A DNA stretch of 64,000 nucleotides from NCBI GenBank assembly GCA_036245805.1, contig BTRK01000005.1, forward strand, positions 41,899,216 to 41,963,215, read 5' to 3'. Made by a program: the position numbers and the translations under genes. Source of the DNA: Pristionchus mayeri (taxonomy: Eukaryota; Nematoda; Chromadorea; Rhabditida; Neodiplogasteridae). Of the stretch, positions 48,746 to 57,600 are shown piece by piece. Under the pieces are notes generated by a model. That model saw only the letters and a list, made by a program, of their open reading frames with translations, did no database searches and was not told the origin of the DNA. How positions within the stretch are numbered: position 1 is the first letter of the stretch; each line of letters starts with the position of its first letter.

Positions 48746-50532
48746 CAATACATTGTTTCTCGGAAGAGATAATCAAGATAGTGCCAAATAAGTCGTTCAG
48801 TCAATACAATATTCTTACCATCAGCTCAGTAGTCGTCGGCCTCTCGATCAATTCGAATTCAGCAAAGGGGATGTCAACGAAGTCAACGACGCTCTCCACT
48901 ACGAACTCAGTTTTCGAGTGTTTGTTGAGTCTGCATAGGAATTATTATCCATTTTCACTCACGATCATTGATAAAAAAAACCCTAGCCGCATGTACACAG
49001 CATGACCGATGAAGTCTCGAAACATATCACTGATTTCCTAGACAGACCCTCTTTGCAACACAGACGATGGGCTGGCACAGCCCGCCTTGCGTAGAAAAGC
49101 CTAACACCATGACCTTTTACATTTCACCCTGATCCCCCTCACGTGTATCCCTGTCCCCTTCACCTACTCGATTCGGGTTGCCACGGTGTCTCCGACCTTC
49201 AGCCTTCTATCGCTTGTCTTGTGCTGAGTCGCTGTTATGTGCACACTTCCAATCAACGGAGCGAAACCAACGAATCCTGCAAAAGCCCCTTCAAGCCCTC
49301 TCCCCCATTCCATATTATATATGGATTCGCTTAAGAATCATATATTCATTATCCGGAATACAGAGAGGAATTTGTTGGCAAGCCTTCTCCACGATATTCA
49401 ACCCACCTCGTCCGTTGGAGCTGACTTTGTACACGATGATATCGTGGAATCGATGATTCTGGAAAGACATTATTAACTGGAGGAATTGGGGAATTGTGGA
49501 AGATATTTTTTTCAAAACATATTCGAGCAATCACTGAAATTGAAAAGGCGAAAACCTTAATGAAGTCCGCACGATTCTCGATATCTTGAATAGCAGTCTG
49601 CGACTTGAAATTTTTCCATCTCGGTCCAGTGAGATTTGTTTTGACGACTCGCGCTAAATGATGAGTAGAATGAAAACAATCAAAACAATCACATTCTCGC
49701 GAACAACATGTCATTCATGGATCTCAAATATTATGTTCGCTAATGAGGATGCAGTAATCGGTGTGTAAAGCAAATGTTAACTCACGATCCCTTCTGTACT
49801 TGTCCTGTTCGCTGAAGTCGTCGGCAACTGAACATTATATGTTAGATATTAATATTTATCATTTAATGTTAACAAGTGAAGGTTTTTGGAAATATAATTG
49901 TGTTCGGTTTTGGAATTCTAATTTTATTCGTATCTCGGTTCCTATACGACAAAGATACATCAAGATACGTCTTTAGACTTCATAATTCAAGTTTGAAGTA
50001 TCTAGATCGTATGGAAAACTATAACGAGATTTCAAGAATTCCATCGGATCTTCTCCTTGATATAATCTGCCATAAATTACATCTACCCACTCTGATCAAC
50101 ATATTTCTATCATGACCTGTTTCGAACAATACATGATAAATGAATTGAATTGAATTGGACACACCTTCTCTGGGTTTTGGGGGGATGATCTGGCAGTCGT
50201 CTCCGGGGGTTCGTCCCTTGCTGGCAAGCACTGCCGCCTCCTCGGCTGCCATCTCGATCTACAAGAAAAAACCGTATAGTGACCATCATAGTGCAATGCT
50301 ATCATGGGTGAATGATGGCTAGAGTTAGATAAAATTGCCTTTTTCTTCATGTCATGCACTCTCTATATCGATCAAGCGATGCTAAAGAATTGGAAAAGAA
50401 GATACAACAACCCGATTATCGAATTCTAATGCCGACCTCTTTCGCCAATCCCTCGAAGGTTTTCCTCTCGTGTTCGGAAGAGAATCCTTCGGGAAATTTC
50501 AGAGTATCTTTCTTCACGCAGAATTCAGACAT
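39989..50532 (-). CDS. Unknown 757-residue RGG-containing protein, 26 exons
   Basis: I joined 26 exons by hand. Every junction keeps phase and the sum is 758 codons including the stop. The protein starts MSEFCVKKDT. Residues 1-110 are charged. Residues 110-310 look globular (SNGRGFVGFAPLIGSVHITA region). Residues 313-366 are acidic (ESDEDVDSEDEEDRED). Residues 367-427 are Gly/Arg/Asp-rich with RGG/RGR motifs, as in RNA-binding or granule proteins. Residues 430-600 are globular again. A serine/arginine-rich tail follows, with a short helical stretch (KELKELRRQLARTNLMLKSV). A similar motif appears twice: LHFEGI…RLILDNV near 270 and LALFEGE…RTRLILDHV near 555. I do not recognise the family. RNA association is inference from composition. 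The start ATG follows a gatttcag acceptor by 16 nt, fitting trans-splicing. Confidence 0.85.
41229..42700. repeat. Tandem 246-bp unit with GC-rich palindrome, three copies
   Basis: Units start at 41,229, 41,474 and 42,546. Each holds a long hairpin with arms such as cgaaaaagttgggatgg, and outer arms with ggctcgtgaggcc, separated by about 10 bases. The third unit is displaced from the second by the inserted transposon 41,720-42,543. One frame stays open through each palindrome (about 50 codons), which I regard as chance. Confidence 0.9.
41720..42543. mobile_element. 824-bp TIR element with TA target duplication
   Basis: Ends TTGGGGTGTTCCAAAAGTTC and the complement GAACTTTTGGAACACCACAA, flanked by TA (41,718-41,719 and 42,544-42,545). 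This suits the Tc1/mariner superfamily. The preceding tandem unit preserves the unoccupied site gcaagTAgaagcc at 41,467-41,479. No transposase frame is visible. Confidence 0.9.
42780..44570. repeat. About 93-125-bp minisatellite with 620-bp higher-order unit
   Basis: Units carry gatgccaacggtcaaggtcc and gatcaaactacaaactacaa. Basic period is about 125 bp with variants. The block 43,021-43,640 is repeated almost identically at 43,641-44,260 (620-bp period), which shows amplification of a multi-unit block. The gatcaaagatcaaag motif also occurs in the 5,556-10,640 array. Confidence 0.9.
44582..44661. repeat. GACA/GACG microsatellite
   Basis: Runs of gacagacagacggacag type (GTCY on the other strand), closing the minisatellite block. 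Confidence 0.9.
44925..45003. repeat. TA-rich low-complexity tract
   Basis: attattaataatatattatt-type sequence within an intron of the 757-residue gene. Confidence 0.85.
45030..45110. mobile_element. Short inverted-repeat element, GGCACTAGG family
   Basis: Ends ggcgctaggtcgga and …taatagtgcc, with acgtcatagtgctcat inside. It is intronic. The 8-bp flanks (GTTCTAAG and GATTCTGA) only partly match. Confidence 0.7.
45891..45994. repeat. Palindromic short element in an intron
   Basis: gatggcttggcaagaaa at the left and ttttttgcgaagccatc at the right form outer arms. Inner arms tactacgcactctct and agagagtgtgtagt flank a loop. It belongs to the gagagag/gaccgg hairpin group. Confidence 0.75.
46202..46408. 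mobile_element. 207-bp inverted-repeat element, GGCACTAGG family
   Basis: Starts GGCACTAGGTCGGATGATCA and ends inverted …gaccaagtgcc. Inner arms cctactggatgataacca and tggttatcatccggtagg form a long hairpin. It is intronic, between exons 16 and 17. The cgtcggatgatcac motif is tandemly repeated near the right end. Confidence 0.85.
46609..46701. mobile_element. 93-bp palindromic hAT-like short element
   Basis: Same family and same length as 13,381-13,473. It is flanked by its own 8-bp duplication CTCTTGAG at 46,601-46,608 and 46,702-46,709. It lies in the intron between exons 15 and 16. Confidence 0.9.
48285..48450. mobile_element. 166-bp inverted-repeat element, GGCACTAGG family
   Basis: Ends ggcattaggtcgtat and …ccgacctagagc with catccgacggtgatcatcc inside, as in 46,202-46,408. 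It is intronic. Confidence 0.8.
48707..48742. repeat. CT dinucleotide microsatellite
   Basis: (ct)n tract of about 36 bp in an intron of the 757-residue gene. A longer CT-rich stretch also lies at 40,045-40,110. Confidence 0.9.
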
Positions 50533-50625
50533 CGTTGTTCTAGGCAAACTGAAATCCTTAAATCCTGAATTTTCTACTAATACTGTTTATATTTAATATA
50601 ATGAATATTATGAACATTGCAAATA
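50533..50625 (-). promoter_or_regulatory. 93-bp intercistronic gap, operon-like
   Basis: This is the whole distance between the stop of the upstream 163-residue gene and the start codon of the 757-residue gene. It is AT-rich and contains a gatttcag acceptor 16 nt before the ATG with no matching donor in the gap. This layout is typical of nematode operons with spliced-leader trans-splicing. Confidence 0.55.
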
Positions 50626-52176
50626 TTATGAAGGCATCCTGAAATACTTTGTCAACCAGTACTTCTGGTTCTTCCTTGTTTTTCTGCACAAATTATAAGC
50701 GCAAACCCTATTTTCATCTTTCGTCTAATACTACCACTGTATTTGATGATTGAACCGTCTTCCCTCTGCCCTAATTCGATGCAGTCCTTTTTACAAATCC
50801 TCTAATGCAAATTCACGCCCTCGTCACTCATAGAGGAATGTAAAAATGTACAAGTTCCTCACCGTTGAATGTACCCGACGCAGTAGGCTCCTCTAGTCAC
50901 TTCAGTATCCTCATCACACACGACAATTCCGACGTGAGGAGACCACGCATTGTGCTGGAATTATCATTAGGTGTGACTTCGCAAGAAATTTATCTCGTCA
51001 TTTGCTTTCGCCTAACAAATCAATGCGAGAGCATGCAAAATGAATCGCAAATTTAGACAAAATTAGGAAAATTAAATTTATTACTAAGATCTCAGTACTC
51101 TCAATGTATTTGCAAGTATGAAATGAGTATTCATACTAATGATGACAAATCGGCGCGCGCTCTCCTCGGTTCACACGCTATCTCGCTCTGTCTGACCGGC
51201 GAGAGAACGTGTGAAACGAGGAGAGCGCGCGCCGATTTGGCATCATTAATTCATACCTTTCCTACGAAGCGACCGAGATCCTCACGATCGGGGAAGAGCA
51301 ACATGCTCTTGAACGTCTGAAAAGATCATGTGAAATGAAGGAAAGCATCACGATATCGAGATCGATGTTGTAATGAAAGTTGCCTAGTTGTTTATGCTAG
51401 CCTGAGAGGAACACTTTTTGTGTAGTGCTCAATGTTGCCGAGATCACATGTGTTACACTGATAAAATCAGTTTCCCCAATCCAACGGCAGTGAGTAGTGA
51501 GGGAAGCACGTGACCAGTCCTTCTTAGCACTCTTCCTTCCCTCTACACTAACCGTCTCATTTGAGTGTTCGGGTTGGAGGCATCTGTATTTCCCGTCGTC
51601 CATGATAGTCACTCCTTCGAGAGGAATTGGTCTGGAGAGATCTCTCGGGCCCACACTCGTCCACTCAATCCACGTTGGCGGGTAAAGCGCATTCCTTCAA
51701 TTGTCTTCTACATTTTGATTACTGTCCTAAAGTTATTTTGATAGGGGCATTCCGCGTACGCTTTCCGTGTCGTATGTAGGAGAGGGAGCACACGGAATTC
51801 ATTTCTTACGTCACTTGTAAGTGCCACCCCATCCGATTCCCATAACAACCATTCTAGGAAGACTTACGAAGCTGCTTCCCTACTACTATACTATCCTTCC
51901 TGGAGGGCACTATGTCGGAAGATAAGTATGACGCCATGTCGCATTTGATATATCAAACACGGCATGACGTCATAGTTCTCGTTCGAACTAGTGCCTCCTG
52001 GAGGATGCCCAACTTTGAATTAAAAATTATACTCACTTGTCGATGTCCTTGGTGCAGAAGGAGACCTCGAATAGTCGCTTTGACTCGGGCACGAATATGA
52101 TGGCTTGATGTTCAGATGGAATCTTCTTCACTTCCTCCCAGATGAAGCCTTGCCCAACTTGAGGAAACATCCCCAT
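50626..52176 (-). CDS. Unknown 163-residue protein, 5 exons
   Basis: Exons: 52,037-52,176; 51,553-51,694; 51,257-51,316; 50,863-50,954; 50,626-50,683. All junctions keep phase and total 164 codons. The protein begins MGMFPQVGQGFIWEEVKKIP and ends WLTKYFRMPS. It contains FVPESKRLFEVSFCTKD, a PPTWIEWTSVGPRDLSRPIP stretch and HVGIVVCDEDTEV; five Cys are scattered. No signal peptide or membrane segment is seen. I do not recognise the family. The weakest point is the second intron: the sequence after GAGACG stays open for about 50 codons, so a longer alternative exon ending near 51,400 is possible. The ATG choice rests on the absence of a better upstream exon. It is the first gene of the presumed two-gene operon. 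Confidence 0.7.
51146..51239. repeat. 94-bp GC-rich palindromic element in an intron
   Basis: Arms caaatcggcgcgcgctctcc and its complement, with the same tctgaccggcgagaga centre as the hAT-like 93-bp elements but different outer arms. It lies between exons 3 and 4 of the 163-residue gene. Confidence 0.85.
51906..51995. mobile_element. 90-bp inverted-repeat element, GGCACTAGG family
   Basis: Ends GGCACTATGTCGGA and …TCGAACTAGTGCC, flanked by a perfect 8-bp duplication TCCTGGAG (51,898-51,905 and 51,996-52,003). The 8-bp duplication points to a hAT-type origin. It lies in intron 1 of the 163-residue gene. Confidence 0.9.
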
Positions 52177-54104
52177 TTTTGAAGGGAGAGGAAATTATAC
52201 ACCTTGAAAGAGAATTGATTTTACGATGTAATGACGTTTTGAATGACTAATAAATGCGAACAAAAATGAGAGACGTGTCGAACCCGTAGTGGAAAGGGTA
52301 TAAGCTCGATATGGTTGAGAGTATTTGTAAAACATAAAAGAGTAACAGCGAAAATCTGAAAACTTGTTTCTTTGAAGAGTGTGAAGCAATTTCGAGATGA
52401 TTCTGGAGAAATTTGTGAGAATTAAACTCGTGGATGAGCTAACAAAGGAAGAAGAAAGGAAACGAATGAAGAAAGAGATCAGCGAATTTCCGATAGGCAC
52501 ACGCAATCAGGCCACCTTATATTTCTACGTTCGTAGAAATAGGGTTACCGATTCGATCCGATAATCGAGACCTCAAACAGAGAGAGCGCGCTAGCTCTCG
52601 CCTACTCTTGTATGGCAACGTGTCTATGTTGTGCTTGGTAGGAGGCCGGCATATGTGCTAATAAATAAGAAAGAGAGGACATCAAAGACCATTGGGATCA
52701 AATGGAGGGTAGCCCGTGGGTATTGAGTTCGATAGACGGGCCTCCGTCTCTTCACTTCCCACACTCTCTCGACCGGCCGAATGGCGAGAGAGTGTGTAGA
52801 ATGAAGACATCGTGGTATCATTTCTCGAACTCTTGTGGGTATGCGGAAGGGTTCAATTATTGGAAAATGTTTGTCGCATGTTCGGATAAGTTTCAGATGC
52901 GTAACATAAACAAACGCTGATCAGCTATATAGAGGCTCTGAAACATATCTGAAAAGTCATCACAAATTTTCCAATAAGAGAACCCTAGTATGCGACAGTT
53001 GATGAGTGCGAGCGAGAGTGAGATTGCTTAATAGGCATTTCTTAGAAGAAATCGAAACGCAAAGGTGAGTCACAGATGACAAATAAGAAAAAAATGAGTG
53101 AAATGTATAGTAAATAAATGCGGCGAACAGCAAATGGGAACACTTGAGAATTACAAACTGGAATGGGTAGTTCAACCAATAAAAGTATTCTGGAAGTGAT
53201 AAGAGATAAGAGCGAAAAAAAGGAAACTGAATGACATTTGTTTGCGAGGACGGAAAATAAAAGATGATTCGCAGGAAAGAAATGCTCAAACATGAATATG
53301 CTACGTAAGGCGAATCATTATTTTTTTGCATTCATTTGAATAGGAAACACACGCTAAGACAAGGAAATATCGATGTATTGTATTTCCCACACTATATCAC
53401 AGCTGGTCCGGGCAAAAAAGAGAGGGAAATGAAGTGACTAGTACCCGAATTTCGTACTCTAACGATGCGTAGCGAAAAGCGCGAGTGATGCAACCATGAC
53501 AATAAGGACGTTTCTTCGATTATGGAAACACAAGTTTTGAAGGGAAAGATCCCATTGATGTTAGGTTACATTGCCATCTTGGCCATGTGGTTTATGATTC
53601 CGAAAGGTCTTTCTCTCTTTCTCTCTCCGCAGGCAGAGCTGGGTCAACCATCTGGTACTAGCTGTCATGTGTGCGAGCAAAGCGTATTGTCCCCAAAAAC
53701 TCTCCATCCCCGTAGTCAAATATTCTGTGTAACATGAGAGCTGAATAGCCTCAATAATTCGAAAGTTCAGATCAAATACAAGAAGAAAACACGAGAATAG
53801 CACGATGGTGAAAGTGAAAATGGACGAGGGGGCTCTAAATTCAAACATATGCCCGCTGTCATTACTACCGCAACGCGTAACCGCGACGCAAGTTCCACGG
53901 AGCAATAACCAAACTCGTCCATTGACAGACGATAAGAGATTTGCGTTTCATGATAAGGATTCTTTTCAAAGAGACTAGTCAGTGCCCCGAAAATAATAAA
54001 TTTTGAAAATATGAGAAGAGTAAGTTCGATTTTAATTGTTTCATAGTTCATAGTACAAGTGCAATGAGAACACGAAAGAAACGGGTCTAAACTGCAAAAT
54101 ATTT
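52177..54104. other. Region upstream of the two-gene unit; no gene seen
   Basis: Should contain the promoter of the presumed operon and the 3' end of the receptor gene. No TATA-like or other control element can be named with confidence. It contains one palindromic element (52,725-52,832). Minus-strand frames near 52,960-53,330 are hydrophobic but unsupported. Confidence 0.4.
52725..52832. repeat. 108-bp palindromic element, GAGTTCGA ends
   Basis: gagttcgatagacgg at the left and tttctcgaactc at the right, with inner arms cacactctctcg and cgagagagtgtg around a gaccgg-containing loop. The same family is at 54,537-54,646. Confidence 0.85.
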
Positions 54105-54177
54105 GCCGTCAGCAGGGGTCGAACCTGCGACCTTGGGCTTATTAGACCCACGCTCTAACCGACTGAGCTATGGCGGC
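54105..54177 (-). tRNA. tRNA-Ile (anticodon AAU), second copy
   Basis: Identical to the tRNA at 39,414-39,486 except for one base in the 3' acceptor strand (TGACGGC instead of TGGCGGC), which creates a C-A mismatch at acceptor pair 5. Anticodon loop CTAATAA, D and T arms are intact. A TTTT terminator follows. It is either still functional or at the first step of decay. Confidence 0.9.
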
Positions 54178-54536
54178 TGATGGCAGGGTGCCTGTACATT
54201 TTACACTTTAGGAAGGGGAAGAATTTTCAGATAGGAAACAATGTTTTATACAGTGAAACACCAAGCAGTAACATCGTTCCCCTCATGCTTTACCATTCTT
54301 CAGACTAAAAGATGTTGTTATCTTCATCAGTTCGCGATGAAAACGGTCGATTGCTCGATGTTTTGTAGATCATAATTTATAAGCTGGCAGAAAGATTGAA
54401 TTACGGCGAAGTCACAAAATCGAAAATTCTCACGGTAATTCTCCTCCATCTCGTCAATAGCCTATCAAGGACTGACAACATTCTCTTCCTTTCCCTGGAT
54501 CTCTCATCGGCTACTGACTTGTCAGAGATTCTCACT

Positions 54537-54646
54537 AGAGTTCGATAAACGATACCACGGTCTCTTCATTTTACACACTCTCTCATCGCTCGACCGGTCT
54601 AGAGAGTGTCTGGAATGAAGAGACGAAGGCCCGAATTACGAACTCT
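54537..54646. repeat. 110-bp palindromic element, GAGTTCGA ends
   Basis: agagttcgataaacgatacc at the left and gaattacgaactct at the right. Inner arms ggtctcttcattttacacac and gtgtctggaatgaagagac flank ctcgaccgg. It directly follows the exon ending at 54,656, inside an intron of the receptor gene. Confidence 0.85.
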
Positions 54647-54655
54647 AATTCTCAC

Positions 54656-57600
54656 CTCAATCAGCAAGGAGACCATCGGAGATAGACGAGCAGAGGAATC
54701 AGTGATGCGACGACGAGATGAATCTGCTGATTGGGAATAATTTCGCAAGATTTAGTCCTGTTATTCCGTGCACCCTCTCTCTCATGTTGTACGTGCAAGA
54801 AGGGCAGCAGAGTGAGGAGACTTGCTTGGGAATTGTTGATGATCTCGTCTGTTTCATTGTTGGTTAAATCGCTCGAATGCGTCATTTTTTCACTATCGCC
54901 TATCTTTTCCTGATAGTATATGTGCTTTATTAATATTGAATTCCGTGTTTCTGCATTCGCAATCTAGCTTGTATACTTCATAAAGCAGTTATCTGCTGCC
55001 AGCAGTTTGCCTTTTTTAGTGATTTTATCGACTTAGAACAGACATTGCATTGCACTCGTTGAGAATAGAGGATGAATCGTAGTTGTGCAAATGATATGGT
55101 AGATTGATTAGTATACAACGTAGTTGACATACCAGTAAAAGAGTCGGTAGAAATAAAAGTAAATTTTGTTTGAACTAAAATGTTTTCGCGTATGAGGGGA
55201 CTCGTTTGACGGATGGTTTGAGAGATAAATGATAAGACATTACAATTAATACACAGTACACAATTAATACACAGTTTAAATATCAAGAAATTGGAAGCGA
55301 AACGGTTGGGGTACAGGATAGATCTGGGATCCTACTATGGAAGGGCTTCTCCAGGGTTTTCATGTTACTTTCGTCGATCCGCGCACACAGTCCTGCAACG
55401 ATTATTCGAGTTAGGGTAGTTGCCGGTGGTTCTAGCCGGGACCAGCGAAACATCGAACTGAAATGACACGTACCGTGCTCATGCCTTCCCTATTGCACTT
55501 TAGTAGACTACATGCTTGACAGCGATTCCGGGATGCCTGAGAAAACGGATTATGATTACGAATGGCAAAATGACAAGTTATAGATTAAGATCCGGAATGA
55601 AATACCTTACCTTTCGGATGACGCAGGTGCCCTTTCTCAGGCAAGGTTCGTACTTGAGCTTGATCGATCGCCGGAAGAAGCTCTGAAGAATTATTGGAAA
55701 ACCCAGTCTTCGATTTGCAAAAAAAATCAGTTGTCAATTCAAATGTTCAGTCAGCTACCGTACCTTGCATCCTTCGCATGCGAGTACGCCGTAGTGGTAA
55801 CCAGAAGCACGGTCTCCGCATACGACACAGTACTCCCTGGAAGAGAGATAAAATAGTAATCTACATAAAGAAATTCTTACCTCTGCAGCAGTAGGGGTTG
55901 GAGGTCTGCCGAGTATCCCATCGCGCTGCACAGATCAGATGAAGAGGATGTGCTCCTAGCAATCCCCTTTATTCAGTAAATGCAAATTATTATAATATTT
56001 ACCCCAATTTACCGTATTTTCACTAGAGCCGTAATAATATTCGTCAAATATATCAATCGTATAATAGTGTATCTACCGTATGCTAAGTGTATTTTCCCGC
56101 TCTCTGTGTTCTACACACTATCTCGCTGAGTATCGCTGAGTTTCTCATCATTTCTCTCCTATTTTCGAATCAGTTGTTGTTGCCTCGCCGATGGCGAGTA
56201 GTTGCTGTCGTTCGTCGGTTGAAGTTGGTTGTGGCTCGTAGTTGGCCGTTTGGCCAACTTGGCTCCCAGTTTATAATGCGATCTGGACCTCTTCTCAATA
56301 AATGGATTCACGTTTCTCTCGTTTCACAAAGCAAGTGAGTGGAGTTGATCACGGGGTTTGTTGCTCTAGTTGTTTTCCTTTTCTCTCTTTCTTTTCCTTG
56401 CGTTGCGGTCTGCCGGTCAGACTTGGTCTGACTGGAAGTCGTGCGCTCCACATAAGGTGCGGGGTGCGCAATGAACCGGTGTGTCACTCCACATAAGGCG
56501 CGGTGACTAGATCCGAGACTAAGCAGCTGGTGTGAGCCGGTTGTGAGTGTAATTTGCTAGGGTACGCCGAAGGCTATGCCCGACTGAGCATTTTGCATTC
56601 ACTTCAGGGTCTCAACGGTTGCTGATTTGTTAAAGATGCGGAGCTTTTCTGCCCTGTGATCCCGGCCCACGTTGGAGTGCGCTCGGGCGAGGTGTCAGAT
56701 ATGAGTAACTATCTGAGAGGATTGACCAATTCAACCTATATGCCGTACAGCGAAAAATAAAGTGTTGATTTTAAGATGTTCCTAGGGTTAACTTTTCACG
56801 TAGAGTACAAAAATCAACCTCAGAAAGCCGTATCTCCAACCCCTCGTTTTTCTGTAGCACGCCTCAACGTCGAGGTCGGTTTTTATAACTTTTGAAAGGA
56901 TCATCCAAACCCATACATAGCTAGTAATTCTAAAAGATCTCGACGAGATAAGCATTTTTACTGTTGGAAGTAAAATGCTAGCTCATCTGAGAAAAAAATT
57001 ATGACCAGTTGAAATCTCAAAATTCTTACCTTGATATCGGTTTTCGCGAATGTACAGATTAAATTATTGGATTCGATTCCCCGTTAAAAGATACCCATGA
57101 TTGCAAAATTTCACCAAAAAAACTGTGTCGAAAAGTGGTTTCCCGAATAAAGGAAGAAGTCGGAGTGGTTATTTTTGCACATTTTTACGCAGTTTCCTGC
57201 AGAACCTTCATGAGTTACGATCAGTTCTCAACTTTTTCGACGATTCTACACTTAGGAAGAAATATGAACCTGAAAAACTCCGAGTTTTGAGAATTTCTGA
57301 AAACTCGATTTTCTCAACTTCGACATTTCCCATTTTTATCCATTTATAACATCTCATTTTCAAATCACATCCCACTACTGCACATTAAATCTTGCAGAAT
57401 GTACTAACAGGAGACGGAAAATTTATATAGAAGCAGTCCTAGTGAGAATAATTCTAAATGCTATTCACCTGAAAACGCAATGCCGACGGTGGGGAAAATA
57501 TTCCAATCGATCATTTGACAACTTTTGAAAGTATTTTGATCTGTGTTGTGGTTCTTTAAACTCTACCAATCTAACTAACTCTAAATCAGCGCATAACTAA

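Larger units (their letters stand above)
39989..50532 (-). other. Exon coordinates of the 757-residue gene
   Basis: Exons in order of translation: 50,437-50,532; 50,165-50,258; 49,786-49,827; 49,556-49,653; 49,407-49,458; 49,168-49,276; 48,988-49,029; 48,819-48,930; 48,464-48,624; 48,115-48,196; 47,891-47,939; 47,595-47,756; 47,229-47,409; 47,006-47,042; 46,823-46,917; 46,426-46,498; 46,079-46,165; 45,521-45,607; 45,172-45,291; 44,762-44,899; 41,034-41,126; 40,862-40,906; 40,625-40,666; 40,512-40,580; 40,115-40,192; 39,989-40,018. All introns are GT-AG except the one after exon 7, which appears to be GC-AG (ATGCG/gctagg). Exon 21's frame was chosen by phase. The stop TAA overlaps an AATAAAG that may serve as poly(A) signal. 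Confidence 0.8.

Noticed and set aside
51397..51654. A separate minus-strand gene of about 85 codons
   Set aside because: The left part overlaps a well-phased exon of the 163-residue gene. The rest is better explained as intron, though an extended exon cannot be excluded.
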